This document shows, piece by piece, positions 1 to 8,735 of a stretch of 24,253 nt of DNA. A model generated the notes under the pieces. That model saw only the letters and a list, made by a program, of their open reading frames with translations, was not told the origin of the DNA and did not search any database. Source of the DNA: Symsagittifera roscoffensis (taxonomy: Eukaryota > Xenacoelomorpha > Acoela > Convolutidae); assembly GCF_963678635.1 (NCBI RefSeq), contig NW_026970926.1, positions 1 to 24,253 on the forward strand, given 5' to 3'. The translations under genes and the position numbers were made by a program. The first letter of the stretch is position 1; each line of letters begins with the position of its first letter.

Positions 1-322
1 CCCCTAAACAAGCAAGACCGAGCTTTACGGTCGGGCGGGTCAGTTCGCTCGTAGCGGTCTTTATGTCGGCGGATATCGCGCATCCGTCCTTGCCGTAGTG
101 CAGTCTTGGGACACGTGCGAGTGGATAATGTGCACGTGGAGTGTCAGGCTCTATGACCCAAACCAAGTCGTCGGCTTTCAACTTAACGTCTGACTGGTTG
201 TGCCACTTTACCCACCTATTGAGGGAAGGAACGTATTCCAGCATCCACCGTGTCCATATTGCGTTAGCGTTTGATTGCGCTCTGGCGAACCGCTTCTTGT
301 GGTCGAGGTTTTTTTTCGAAAC
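1..322 (-). pseudogene. BEL/Pao C-terminal DUF5641-like domain, partial
   Basis: An open minus-strand frame runs from just below a TAA at 323-325 to the window edge, about 107 codons without a stop. Visible family strings are KKRFARAQSNANAIW, YVPSLNRW.KWH, DLVWVIEPDTPR.HYPLARV and a terminal ADIKTA.S.LTRP. These match the domain that closes BEL/Pao polyproteins after the integrase core, proposed to assist integration. It is separated from the upstream integrase piece by a stop and a frame change near an A8/T8 run at 309-316. The 3' terminus and the LTR are outside the window. The domain identity rests on remembered family motifs, not on a search. Confidence 0.8.
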
Positions 323-362
323 TTAGCGACGGAAAACTCGCTGCGCGTTTACCAAGGATAAA

Positions 363-890
363 TTAATTCGGGGTCAACGCCTCTAGATCTAGCGGATTGG
401 AACTATTGGCTGTTATTGGTCTAGAGTTAAGTGATTGCTCATCAAGGTACAGCGTGTGTCTTAGAACCTCCTCAGTTACTCTTCTGATGCCTGAGATGTC
501 ATACAAAACCCGCTTGACACTCCGAACTAAATCGCTCCCAAGAGCCATCATGGTGCGGTGCACTGCGTGGATTGAATTTCCACTTTATCCCTTCCTGAAC
601 AAAAACAGCGGGTGCGAGCTTGTTCTAACTCAACGCAGAATAAGAGCTCTTTCTGAGCTCCAAAAAAGTTCGTGCCGTTGCTGGACATGATGGTAGTCGG
701 AGTACCGCGACGTGCAATAAACCTCTCCACGTCCATCACACAAGAGCTTGTGTCGAGCAAGGGGACCACTTCAATGTCCACCGCTCTAGTGGTGAGACAG
801 GTGAACAAAAAACCCACCTCTTTTCCGTACTTCTCCGAACTGGAACTAGGAACGCCCCAAAGTAGTCGACACCTGTGTTAGAGAAAGGAG
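363..890 (-). pseudogene. BEL/Pao integrase catalytic core, frameshifted
   Basis: Read on the minus strand, VDYFGAF (first catalytic Asp codon at 866-868) is followed, after a frame change at an A6 run (807-812), by LFTCLTTRAVDIEVVP and RFIARRGTPTTIMSSNGTNF. The family motif there is SDNGTNF, so the second catalytic Asp is Ser (680-682). A further frame change gives KWKFNPRSAPHH and WER, which holds the third acidic residue. One more shift gives LVRSVKRVLYDISG and SLNSRPITANSSNPLDLEALTPN. All three parts of the DDE core can be recognised, but at least three shifts and the Asp loss make it non-functional. Confidence 0.85.
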
Positions 891-1028
891 GTTGCTTGTA
901 ACCCAGCCGTTAAATGGGCAGATCAGCCATAATATGAGTTGTTACGGTTTGCGCTTTGCGTTTTCGGCACGCGACGCAAGTATTTTCAAGGTTTCGCAGC
1001 AACCATCACAAATTTAACACAACGTATT

Positions 1029-1520
1029 TCAAATTAACCACCGCACGCATTTAATACAAGCCTTGATGGAAATTCCTAACGTGCAAGTGTTTAACCAATA
1101 ACCGAACAACCGCGTGACGTGAATCAAGTATAATCGATGCTTGCTATCGAAATCGGAATTAACCAAGCGGCTGATGCGCCCAGTCGAGCGAAGGATGCCA
1201 GCTGGTCCAATGAACGGCGAATACTTGGCGATCTGACTATTCCTCGTAATAAATTTACCGGATCTTAGTAGTTTTAGCTCACTAGGGAATGTCTCACCCG
1301 GGGACAGGTAAATGAGCTTCTGTTCAGCAATATCCATTTCACACGGGTCTGTAATTTCTAATATACTCGACGGGAAATGTTTATGGGATGGCAGCCATCT
1401 TAACAAAAGTACTACTGTGCGTTTGTATTTTACAATTGAATTGAATCTCTCCCATTTTCCGAAGAGAAAACTTTTTTCTGTCAAACATCGACGATGAAAT
1501 TTGACGAATTTTCCACACAA
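1029..1520 (-). pseudogene. BEL/Pao RNase H-integrase linker and integrase N-terminal region
   Basis: A 163-codon open stretch contains RFNSIVKYKRTV.LLRWLPS, then ITDPCEMDIAEQKLIYLSPG and IAKYSPFIGPAGILRSTGRISRL. This is the linker between RNase H and the H2C2 zinc-binding domain of BEL/Pao integrase. The zinc-ligand segment itself is lost into other frames after about residue 125, where the frame turns into non-conserved residues. It overlaps the RNase H frame by 40 nt (1481-1520), where the reading frame shifts. From 890 to 1029 only degenerate integrase sequence is expected, and I could not align it confidently. Confidence 0.75.
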
Positions 1521-2206
1521 ATGTCGATATCACATAATGGTTCTTTGAGCCTTATTTTATCAATAACCCTTGTATCGGGCTTGAACTGCCAATCAGTCGT
1601 TCTCAGTATACTAAGGCCATTAACCCAGCTACTTTCCTTGAGGGCTTCCGAAGAAATCCCTCGTGTACCGGTATCAGCTGGGTTATCACCGCTAAGTATG
1701 TGATGCCACTGATCAGTGGTGGTAGACTCCAGAATCTCATCAGTGCAGTTAAGCAACTGAAGAACAGTGGTACTATCTGTCCACATGAAAAAATCCGTAA
1801 CTTTGAAAGTTAGACCTTTCAAAATTTCTTCTTTTAAACGGGTTGCAAGAAGAGCCACTTGAAGCTCTAACTTTGGAATAGATAGCGATTTCATAGGCGC
1901 AACACGGGCTTTGCCAAACACAAAGGCTAATTTGGTCTGACTCGTGCTAGCAAGTCGCGCACGAAGGAAAGCGACGGTACAGAAATAATCCTGTGAACTA
2001 TCACCGAACATATGAAGTTTTATTCGGTCGAAAGGGTCAGTGAAATACATGCGAGGTATTTTCAGAGAACCTAACAAATGAAGACCTGAGTGCCACTCAA
2101 GGAACTGCTCTTTGATTTCTTCTGGCAGATCATCGTCCCATTTTTGACCGCTGATTCGCCAGATATCTTTTATAAGAAGGCGAGCCTTCACGGTATACGG
2201 AGCCAA
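1481..2206 (-). pseudogene. BEL/Pao RT connection and RNase H domain
   Basis: This 241-codon open stretch starts in the RT C-terminal connection (LLAPYTVKARLLIKDIWR can be read across its start) and runs through RNase H. Acidic candidates are Asp in HMFGDSSQD, Glu in SIPKLELQVALLATRL, Asp in MWTDSTTVLQ and Asp in GDNPADTGTRG. Upstream, 2210-2372 carries more RT sequence (SRGVDRPIDKAITQRTVLSFVS) in another frame, so a shift lies near 2225. Between LLNCTDE and ILESTTTDQWHH the segment that in relatives carries an F.ANR motif is missing, which I read as an in-frame deletion of roughly 11 codons. No promoter or separate start is expected, because this is part of a polyprotein. Confidence 0.85.
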
Positions 2207-2373
2207 TAATCCAATTGGATCAAAGCAGAGGAAACAAAACTCAACACGGTACGCTGGGTGATTGCTTTGTCTATTGGACGATCAACTCCTCTACTAACGA
2301 CTAAGGTATCTTTTACGTGATCCGACTTAAGACCGAGAAAATGCGACGACTGGTCTGGACTCGTACAAATATC

Positions 2374-2878
2374 TTAAACAGAGGAATTGGACTCACCGTT
2401 TTCCGGATCAAGAGCGATTGTTACGTCCGGCATGTTACTGACAAACTTTGTCAGATGAAACCCAGCTAGTTTAAGCAACGAGACTAAATCCCTACCTAAT
2501 TTCAAGGCGTCATCCTTGTTTTGAAAAGAATCCAGATACTTATCCATATAAAATTTCTGGACAACAGCGGGGTGCTCAGCTTGATTATCCGATGCAGAAA
2601 GAAAATTTCGCACAAGTCGGAGAGTCACGAGCACCAAAAAAGTGACGCGTATATTGGTGAACTACCAAACTCGATGTGGGGTCCTCCCGCCACAAAAAAC
2701 GAAGAGAAGCTTGATCTTCTTCACGGACTCCATCTTCTTCACGGACCTTTAAAAACATCCCTTCAATGTCAGCTGAAATGGCGTATTTATGCTGACGGAA
2801 TCTTAAAAGTACAATTATGAGGTTTTGAAGGAGGTCCGGGCGAACCAACAGAGATCTGTTCAAGGAAGCGCCTGACAC
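2374..2878 (-). pseudogene. BEL/Pao reverse transcriptase palm, catalytic motif altered
   Basis: Two minus frames together cover the palm. The first (2585-2878) has SLNRSLLVRPDLLQNLI, then AISADIEGMFLKV with the first catalytic Asp, LRFLWREDPTSS and QYTRHFFGARDSPTCA. The second (2374-2637) has NQAEHPAVVQKFYMDKYLDS, where the YxDD motif reads YMDK (Lys codon 2539-2541), followed by GRDLVSLLKLAGFHLTKFVSN. An 18-bp tandem duplication (2711-2746) adds six residues (VREEDG) directly after the first motif. The Asp-to-Lys change alone should abolish polymerase activity. Its position is fixed by the flanking BEL/Pao motifs, so the family call is secure even though the gene is dead. Confidence 0.88.
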
Positions 2879-3600
2879 TCCGATACCCCATTGAGGACTC
2901 GGCGCACCTTACCGGGTTTATTCGGGTTCAACACCGGGTGATGCGGGAGATACCACTCACGATCGGCTCGTGATTTGGGATCGTGTGCCTTAACGGTTAT
3001 GACATATTCTTTTTGCATATCTTCTTTAATTGTTTCGGCGTATTTTTCATGGAGCGACGGATCCTTATCTAGCCTCTTTTCCAAAGACTTTAATTGAGCT
3101 AAGGAGGAAAAATAGTTATTCGGTAAAGTACTTTCCTTATCGTTCCAAAGCATTGGTACAAGGTACCTCTAACCATCGTGAAAAAGGTCATTTTTCAAAA
3201 CGGACAAAGCGCATTTGTCAGCGGCGGAATGGGCGTCTACCTGCTTGAAGGCTCCATATGACTCCAAACCATACCAAGTTTTTGTTTGGTCCGCAAGAGA
3301 CATGTCTCCGACAACACACTTAAAGCAAGACGAGTTCGACTTAAAGGACGGCGGTAACGGACCACTTAAAACACAACCTATCGGAAGGCGTACGGCGCTT
3401 GGTGAAATAGAGTCCTCCCCCAGAAGGTACTCAACGGGTTTTATGGCATGGTAGAAATAATGTCCAATAATTATTTCGTTTTCCTCATACTTATAATGTA
3501 TAGGTTTTATCGGAGCCAACTGCGGGTATTTTTCCTGTAATTCAGGAATTTTTATGCTATCCGATCCAATGCAAAATTATCGTAAACATAAGCTCAAAAA
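2860..3600 (-). pseudogene. BEL/Pao protease C-terminal (DUF1758-like) region to RT fingers
   Basis: One minus frame, broken only by a TAG at 3169-3171, runs from about 3580 to 2860. It contains IKIPELQEKYPQL, then NEIIIGHYFYHAIKPVEYLLG and AVRLPIGCVLSGPLPPS, which end the retropepsin-like domain of BEL/Pao polyproteins. It then reads into the RT N-terminus with LWNDKESTLPNNYFSSLAQL, REWYLPHHPVLNPNKPGK and RRVLNG. The usual GWVLSGPLP carries Cys for Trp. The absence of frameshifts over about 700 nt makes this the best-preserved part of the element. The first residue is not a true start, since the frame continues upstream. Confidence 0.85.
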
Positions 3601-3639
3601 GAAGGCGAAAATTAAATAATACTCGTTTTGGCGGAAACT

Positions 3640-3887
3640 TGAAAACCTACTTGATGAGTTTTCATCAAGCTCATGGAATTGAATCCATTTATGGTGAGGT
3701 TAACGGGAGTGCCAACCAAATGGAGGCGTTTTGCGAGATCGGCGGATACCCATTAGTGCGTGTAAGCAATATCGCAAAGAGCTAGGGCATTAGTAATCGT
3801 CGCATCGGAAGAGACGGCGAGTGATGCAACTGACAAGAGGCCTTTAGTTGACTCCTGGCCATGAATATCGCCGACGGCAGCGTTAGT
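3640..3887 (-). pseudogene. BEL/Pao aspartic protease active-site region, inactivated
   Basis: The minus strand reads LLSVASLAVSSDATITNALA, then ALCDIAYTH, a TAA (3753-3755) and WVSADLAKRLHLVGTP, followed by NLTINGFNSMSLMKTHQV. In BEL/Pao relatives the Asp (codon 3771-3773) is followed by Thr or Ser and a small residue. Here it is followed by Ile-Ala-Tyr, and the stop falls a few residues later. The protease would normally cut the polyprotein in the particle. The frame continues from the zinc-knuckle segment on the right after one stop near 3888. Confidence 0.8.
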
Positions 3888-4163
3888 TCATGCATGTTTA
3901 GTGTTTGCGTTACCTGACGCCGGGGAACTTTTTGTATCCTTAGGAGGAAAAATTTTCTCAGCTCCATGTAAGAGCACGTTGTGCGTGCGTTCACAACCTG
4001 GCTTGGGGCGCTTTCTGGCCTTGCTACAATTACGAAAACTGTGATTGTTCTCTAAACACGCAAAGCCAAGTTTTTGTTCGGCTACAAGTTTAACTGTGTA
4101 GCGTTTTTTTCTTTGAATACTGCGCAATTCCAAAGAGCGTGTTGACCTTAACATACAGAACAT
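3888..4163 (-). pseudogene. BEL/Pao Gag zinc-knuckle region
   Basis: The segment contains LVAEQKLGFACLENNHSFRNC and CERTHNVLLHGAEKIFPP, typical of the cysteine/histidine cluster between Gag and protease in BEL/Pao elements. The first knuckle (CSVC, then a TAA at 4148-4150, then GQHALWNC) lies in the Gag frame, so a nonsense codon sits inside it. The frame then changes at a 7-bp A/T run (4104-4110). The knuckles bind the RNA genome during packaging. The true N-terminus of this segment is the Gag frame above, not a separate start. Confidence 0.8.
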
Positions 4164-5410
4164 GGACGGAATTTTGGTTTTTCCTTAGTCTTATCCCTTA
4201 CCTTTACACTAGTAGCAAACACTTTTGTACCTACTTTTTTCTTCACTGGTTCTTCAGACTTAACCTTAGAAATAATTGTTTTTAGGCTCTCATGACACTC
4301 CGCTTTTTCTTTAAGCCATTCGTTGAAATCTAGCACAGTTGGTTGATGCCACTGGCGTCTTACGGTTTGCATTGACCATGCTTCCTTAAGGTTTGGGGGA
4401 AGCTTATTCACAGCCTGATTCAGTAGATTAACACTTTTCAGGTCATCCTTATAAGATAGAGACTTGAATACGGCAACAAGTCCAGAAATTGTGGAGGAAA
4501 AACCAATTACATTTTCCGAGTTATGCATTTTTAGCGGCGGAAAATTACTCAATTTATCTAGATGAGCCCCTACTACAGCATGCGGCTGCCCGAATTTTCT
4601 TTGAAGAGTTGCTAATGCGTCTTTATATAGTACTCCGCTATAGCTAAACTCAGCGATTGCGGATTTTGCTTTACCCACTACGAGAGTTTTCAGATAGGTA
4701 AGCTTTTCATCGTCACTGAGTATGGCTGAATCGACTGTCGATATGAACTGCCTGAAACATTTAAGCCAATTAAGTGGGTTGCCATCGAACTGGGTCAGCT
4801 TCCACTCAGGGAGATGATATTTTCGGCTGTGCATGAGTATATTAATCAACTCTCGTGTCGAAAAAGGACGCTCGACGTGTGCACCAAGTGAATTCCCGGG
4901 AGTTGGCGCTGTGTAACTGGAGGAATTACCGTGATAATCAAGAACGAACGGTTGATTAGCATGTGAAAAATTTTCAGGCTGCGCAAAGAACACAATATAA
5001 GGAACAAAATTATTCGGAGGAATAATCGGAGTTACTGCGGAAAAAACAGTTGTCGAAGGAACGTAGTGTTGTTGAGCTGAAATTGAAGTGGCAGCAACAG
5101 CTGGTCTCCACAAATTACTATAAGGATTATAGTGGTCACTTGAAAATATATAACTGCTAACGGTTACACCCATATGTTGTTGTGATGGGATTACAGGTGC
5201 TTGGTAGCCAGCTACTACTGATCCTGTAGTTTGATGACTTAAAGAAACCTGATTAATTGCTGCTGATGCAGGAACGAACGGTGCTACACCAGAAGGAACT
5301 TCTGCAGATGTTGTCGGAGCAAAGTAAGTTTCAGAAAATACCGGGACTACTGACCCTGTGTTTGAATTGCCTAGCACTGGATGAGTGGACAAAAAGTTTG
5401 CTGAGGCAAA
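4148..5410 (-). pseudogene. BEL/Pao Gag core (DUF1759-like)
   Basis: This is about 420 open codons. The N-terminal half is Pro/Ser/Thr/Val-rich and of low complexity. The C-terminal half carries the DUF1759 signature: LPEWKLTQFDGNPLNWLKCF, LSDDEKLTYLKTLVVGKAKS, ALATLQRKFGQPHAVV and HLDKLSNFPPL. This family is the capsid-like Gag of BEL/Pao elements. The frame ends at a TAA inside the first zinc knuckle. Upstream, an Asn/Gln-rich stretch (QQVIQPVSNNLPQQTF) continues in another frame, with the break at a 5-bp A/T run (5391-5395). There is no ATG at the left boundary of conservation, so this is an internal part of a longer Gag. Confidence 0.9.
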
Positions 5411-5580
5411 TTATTAGAAACAGGTTGAATGACCTGCTGTAACCCTACTGGATTGTTAACGGAAATCTGCGATTAGACCAAATTCGACAAATTATATCAT
5501 TGTCCGTGAATGTGGTTGCTGAAACACAACCCCAGATCACTAGAAACTGCCTGGATATTATTCACTCCTGTGAAACTTGA

Positions 5581-6509
5581 TCAGACAACGTAATCTGTTG
5601 ATGCAGGATAAGTTTCCTCAGGAGCTGTCGAACGATAGTGCTGCTCTTGATTGGGAACTACAACAGCGTCAGGCTGATTGTGGTCGACAGATTCGACCCA
5701 GTGACGCGTACGATACTTTTCGTCTATTGTTAGTTGTGGAGAGATTCGAGTTAAACCACTTTCCTCAGCATTCTCGCCGATTTCCGACAACTAATCTTCT
5801 AACTCAAGTCCTTTCAACTCAATTTTTGCCAGTTTTTTCCTGTGTTCTTCAGCCAATTCTTCCAACTCTAAACTGCTTCGTTGTTCTAAAAAAATTTTGT
5901 TTCATCTTGTTTTGATGCTCTTTCAGTCTTAATGACTCTTTTTCCTGCCTCTCAAGTTCCTCTTGTTGTTTTTTTAATTTCAATATATTGCGCTTTTTCT
6001 CAGAAAGTATTTTCGCGGAGCAGGGGTATAACGACTAGATTTCTGAGAACCCGATTGCTGATGTCGGCTGCTTCGATGAGACAACTTAGAGCGGGTATCT
6101 GTTTTATGCGACTGTGCTTTTTCACTTTTTTTTCGGAATGATGAGAAATTTTTGAGCTGCTATCTATGTTGTCCGGCTCTTTTACTGCTTCAAAACTTGT
6201 TTGATAAGTGATTGCTTCCTGCAGAAAATTATCGTTGCTTTGTGTCAACTTATGAAGCGACATATCCTGTGCCGGTTTCAATTCATCAGGATTGGCACTT
6301 TTTGCAGCCATATCAATCTACTCATTATTTACCTCGACCGCTTGTTCTTTATGGTTCCTACATTTTTCAATATAGGTATCAATATTTGAGCAACGACTCT
6401 GACTCTCAATGTATTCCAAAATTGTTTCGTGGCATTTATAAAGTTCGTTTTCGAGATTACTACGTTTCTCAAACAACTTCTTAATTTTCGTCTGAAACTT
6501 AACTTCCAT
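5581..6509 (-). pseudogene. BEL/Pao Gag N-terminal coiled-coil region
   Basis: The candidate start is ATG at 6507-6509 (MEVKFQTKIKKLFEKRSNLE). The frame continues through one TAG at 6315-6317 into MAAKSANPDELKPAQ and ends at 6000. In a neighbouring frame, 5850-5995 reads KLKKQQEELERQEKESLRL, a charged coiled coil. Another frame at 5581-5800 reads MSEIGENAEESGLTRISP and further. Coiled-coil N-termini upstream of DUF1759 are usual in BEL/Pao Gag. At least two frameshifts and one stop break it. The ATG at 6509 is the first plausible polyprotein start, because nothing coding-like lies above it. Confidence 0.65.
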
Positions 6510-7250
6510 GCTTAATCAAATTCAGAAAATAACGACTCTCAGAAAATACTTTACTTTTACTCAAGTAAATCCATCAAATACTTTAATACGTCAAAAACTT
6601 ACAAGTGAGAGTAACTTGAAGTTTTAACGCTTTAAGTCTATTGTGAATCGCCCTTCGATTTTTTTAGGCGACAAACGGTTCCGCTTCTTCTTAGATTTCA
6701 GTGTACTTAGGTCAGCACTGTATCATCTAAGTAACAACAGAGTCTTCAACTCGAGGGAAGGGGGCTGGTGCAGCTCTTTATACTTTTCGATAAGTATTTG
6801 GTCTTTGGCCTTTCGCTTTGAAATAAAATCCTCAACTATGTTAAGAACGAGAAAAACCTGTATTTTCAACTATTTTTCTATATTGTCCGTACCGTTGAGG
6901 CAACAGTATATAATAGCGGTAATATTCGCCTTGTATATCAAAAGAAGGCGCCTAAGTTGTTCAGTACTCAAACTACGGTTGTTGTTACTGCGGTGCTTAC
7001 TAATGGAGTTATTTATGGCGTCGTGCCAAATAACTAGATCTTTCCGATTCGATGAAAAATGATTCAGATGGTATTGGATAGTTTTCTGCAAGTCCCTGGC
7101 GTTAAAGTTAAAGCTTAAGCGGTGCTTTGTGAAACAAGTATCTTTCACGCGCTGTTGAGACGCTGCGGATAGTTTACGGAGCGCGTGGTCTAGAGAACTA
7201 GCTCCTAGAATGTATACCATACACTTAATAGACCTATGCGACGGCTACAT
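6510..7250 (-). other. Probable BEL/Pao 5' leader and LTR, boundaries not visible
   Basis: No convincing gene is seen. The position, upstream of the Gag start of a minus-strand LTR element, means that leader and 5' LTR should begin here. Without the 3' LTR I cannot mark the ends, and no primer-binding site is clear. Short open stretches on both strands (for example 6643-7062 plus and 6870-7220 minus) show no family motif. Confidence 0.35.
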
Positions 7251-7261
7251 TACGCTTAAGT

Positions 7262-7389
7262 ACCAATGGGGTGGGAAAATTAAGTAGGTCGGTTGATCTC
7301 CAACAACGCACACGGAGTAAACCTGAGGATGAAGGAATTCAACTTAACTCACTTGATATCACATTACCTGACCATTTAACATTAGTGTC
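7262..7389 (+). repeat. Diverged direct repeat, copy A, coding-like
   Basis: This copy aligns with 7472-7596 from ACCAATGG to GTGTC with scattered substitutions and small gaps. On the plus strand it translates without stops around SKPEDEGIQLNSLDITLPDHL and stays open to a TGA at about 7420. The partner copy reads EKPEDENTHFNLPDISLPDHL in its matching frame. Conservation is strongest in the residues KPEDE and LPDHL, which suggests an ancestral duplicated exon or protein repeat. The family is not recognised. Confidence 0.55.
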
Positions 7390-7471
7390 GCGCAACGAAG
7401 TCAATAATCGGACGGGCTGAAACGGCTAAGATTTACTTGAAGCGAACTGGCTTTCAGTTTCACCAATGGTG

Positions 7472-7596
7472 GGTGGGGGATCAGGCAAATTGGTTAAGTT
7501 CCAACAGCACAAGCGGGAAAAACCTGAGGATGAAAATACTCATTTTAATTTGCCTGATATTTCGCTACCAGACCACTTACCATAAAACTGGTGTCA
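7472..7596 (+). repeat. Diverged direct repeat, copy B, coding-like
   Basis: This is the partner of 7262-7389, offset by 210 bp. The plus frame reads PMVGGGSGKLVKFQQHKRE and continues into KPEDE and LPDISLPDHLP before a TAA. It is preceded by GGCTTTCAG (7450-7458), which resembles an animal 3' splice acceptor, so an old host exon is possible. No domain is recognised. Confidence 0.55.
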
Positions 7597-7599
7597 TGT

Positions 7600-8276
7600 T
7601 ATGGGGACGTTTTAAGGAATGTTTGGCAGTTTCTTATTTTTTTCCAAATCTTTTCGGAAAATTTTGGTCAGCATGTTCGAGTCGTAAACCAACCCAAAAA
7701 CTAGTCCAGTACCTCTTGTCTATGATCCAATTTCACGGATTAATATTCCGTTCTAAATTACCCAAAAACTTGTGATATCCGGAAAATTATCACTCGTAGC
7801 ATTTTGAGTTGGGATGCACAATAAGACATCGTATGTTTTTTTTTTGCACAGTAAGATTTTAAAAAAAACTAGACGAGTCTTACAGTTTTTGACGATTTGA
7901 GATTTTCGGCACCGAAAATTTCTTTCTCACTAGTCTGAGCAACTGTTTTCACGTGCCCGAATGTGAGAATGGAACACACTTTCTCGATGAGGAGGGCCAA
8001 ATCACTCAAGAGGTGAGGCTGGGAGGAGGATTTCTGGTGATTCTGGAAAATCAACTGCAGCAACCAGAACTGCAGCCACGTTTTTATAAGTTTTGTTTTT
8101 GGTTTCGTCGATAAGAAAAGGTGTAACTGTAAACATGTTGAGAATTAACACCGTCTAAACATTTCCTTCCGTAAATTACTTTCCGAAGTTAAAAGGTAAC
8201 TGAACTCGCCTTCCAGAAATGCTCTAACGTCTTCGACATCCAATTTGGAAAAAAGCAAACTCGCTTTAGCTGAGGC
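7600..8276. other. Intergenic stretch, nothing identified
   Basis: AT-rich sequence with short T and A runs (for example 7837-7846 and 7860-7868). No motif-bearing ORF, RNA gene or clear repeat was seen. It could contain the outer part of the BEL/Pao 5' LTR. Confidence 0.4.
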
Positions 8277-8280
8277 TTTC
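8277..8280. repeat. Target-site duplication TTTC, left copy
   Basis: The four bases directly before the left LTR are TTTC. The four directly after the right LTR (19588-19591) are also TTTC. A 4-bp duplication is in the usual range for Ty3/gypsy integration. Confidence 0.75.
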
Positions 8281-8690
8281 TGAGTTAGGACTGATCTGGT
8301 TAACTCATAGAGCAATTTCGGATAGGGTACACCGTCTGCTCGTCACGCTATCTTATTTTCGGCCGGATAGATTCGTGCAACTTCTTAGTCTAATACCGAT
8401 CCTAATCTTACTCTTATACTTTCTAGTCTCAGGGTGTTTAACTAGTCTCTGCTAGGCTCAATAGATCTAGGGTATTTTGGTTTGTTGCGGCTGCTGAAGT
8501 TCTCTTGGAGAGACAACTAATTTCTAAGTTAAATTCAAATCTCTCTGGTGCTGAAATTACAAGTAATCTCAGCACTTACAAATAAGTGGGTTGTTAGTTA
8601 GATGGATCATGATTGGTTAATATTAAATACTTTACAGTGGTAAAATATCTAATTTATCCAATCAAAAAATATAATTTAGATCAGGTTCCA
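8281..8690 (-). repeat. 3' LTR of the Ty3/gypsy element
   Basis: The LTR is 410 bp, starts TGAGTTAGGA and ends AGGTTCCA on the plus strand. It aligns with 19178-19587 without gaps at 395 of 410 positions by my count (15 substitutions, about 96.3% identity). It contains a TATAAGAG box (8411-8418, minus) and a long inverted repeat (8548-8575). The adjacent internal sequence is only weakly purine-rich, so the polypurine tract is unclear. Confidence 0.95.
8411..8418 (-). promoter_or_regulatory. Candidate TATA box in the 3' LTR
   Basis: The minus strand reads GTATAAGAGTAAG. It is identical to the box in the 5' LTR. A promoter in this copy could drive transcripts leftward into 6510-8280. The motif is all I can see. 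Confidence 0.3.
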
Positions 8691-8735
8691 CCCATCCGGG
8701 TTTTACAGAGTTTTTTAGAATTATCTTTCTGCAAT

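Larger units (their letters stand above)
1..6509 (-). mobile_element. Decayed BEL/Pao LTR retrotransposon, 3' end cut by window edge
   Basis: The minus strand carries Gag, protease, RT, RNase H, integrase and a DUF5641-like tail in the BEL/Pao order. Family-specific strings include the Gag motif LTQFDGNPLNWLKCF, VRLPIG...LSGPLP at the end of the protease region, WYLPHHPVLNPNKPGKVRR at the start of RT, DNPADTGTRG in RNase H and LVRSVKRVLYDISG in integrase. Coding is scattered over all three minus frames with several stops, so this copy cannot make a polyprotein. The 3' LTR lies left of position 1. The 5' LTR must lie right of 6509 but has no partner in the window to define it. The same orientation as the Ty3/gypsy element to the right is probably coincidental. 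Confidence 0.93.

Noticed and set aside
548-570. Apparent loss of the third catalytic residue of the BEL/Pao integrase (GSD where WER is expected)
   Set aside because: WER is readable in the neighbouring frame directly upstream, so this is a frameshift and not a substitution.
7013-7027. BEL/Pao primer-binding site at a CCA-ending string (GCGTCGTGCCA)
   Set aside because: The adjacent sequence does not end like an LTR, and no second LTR is available to test the boundary.
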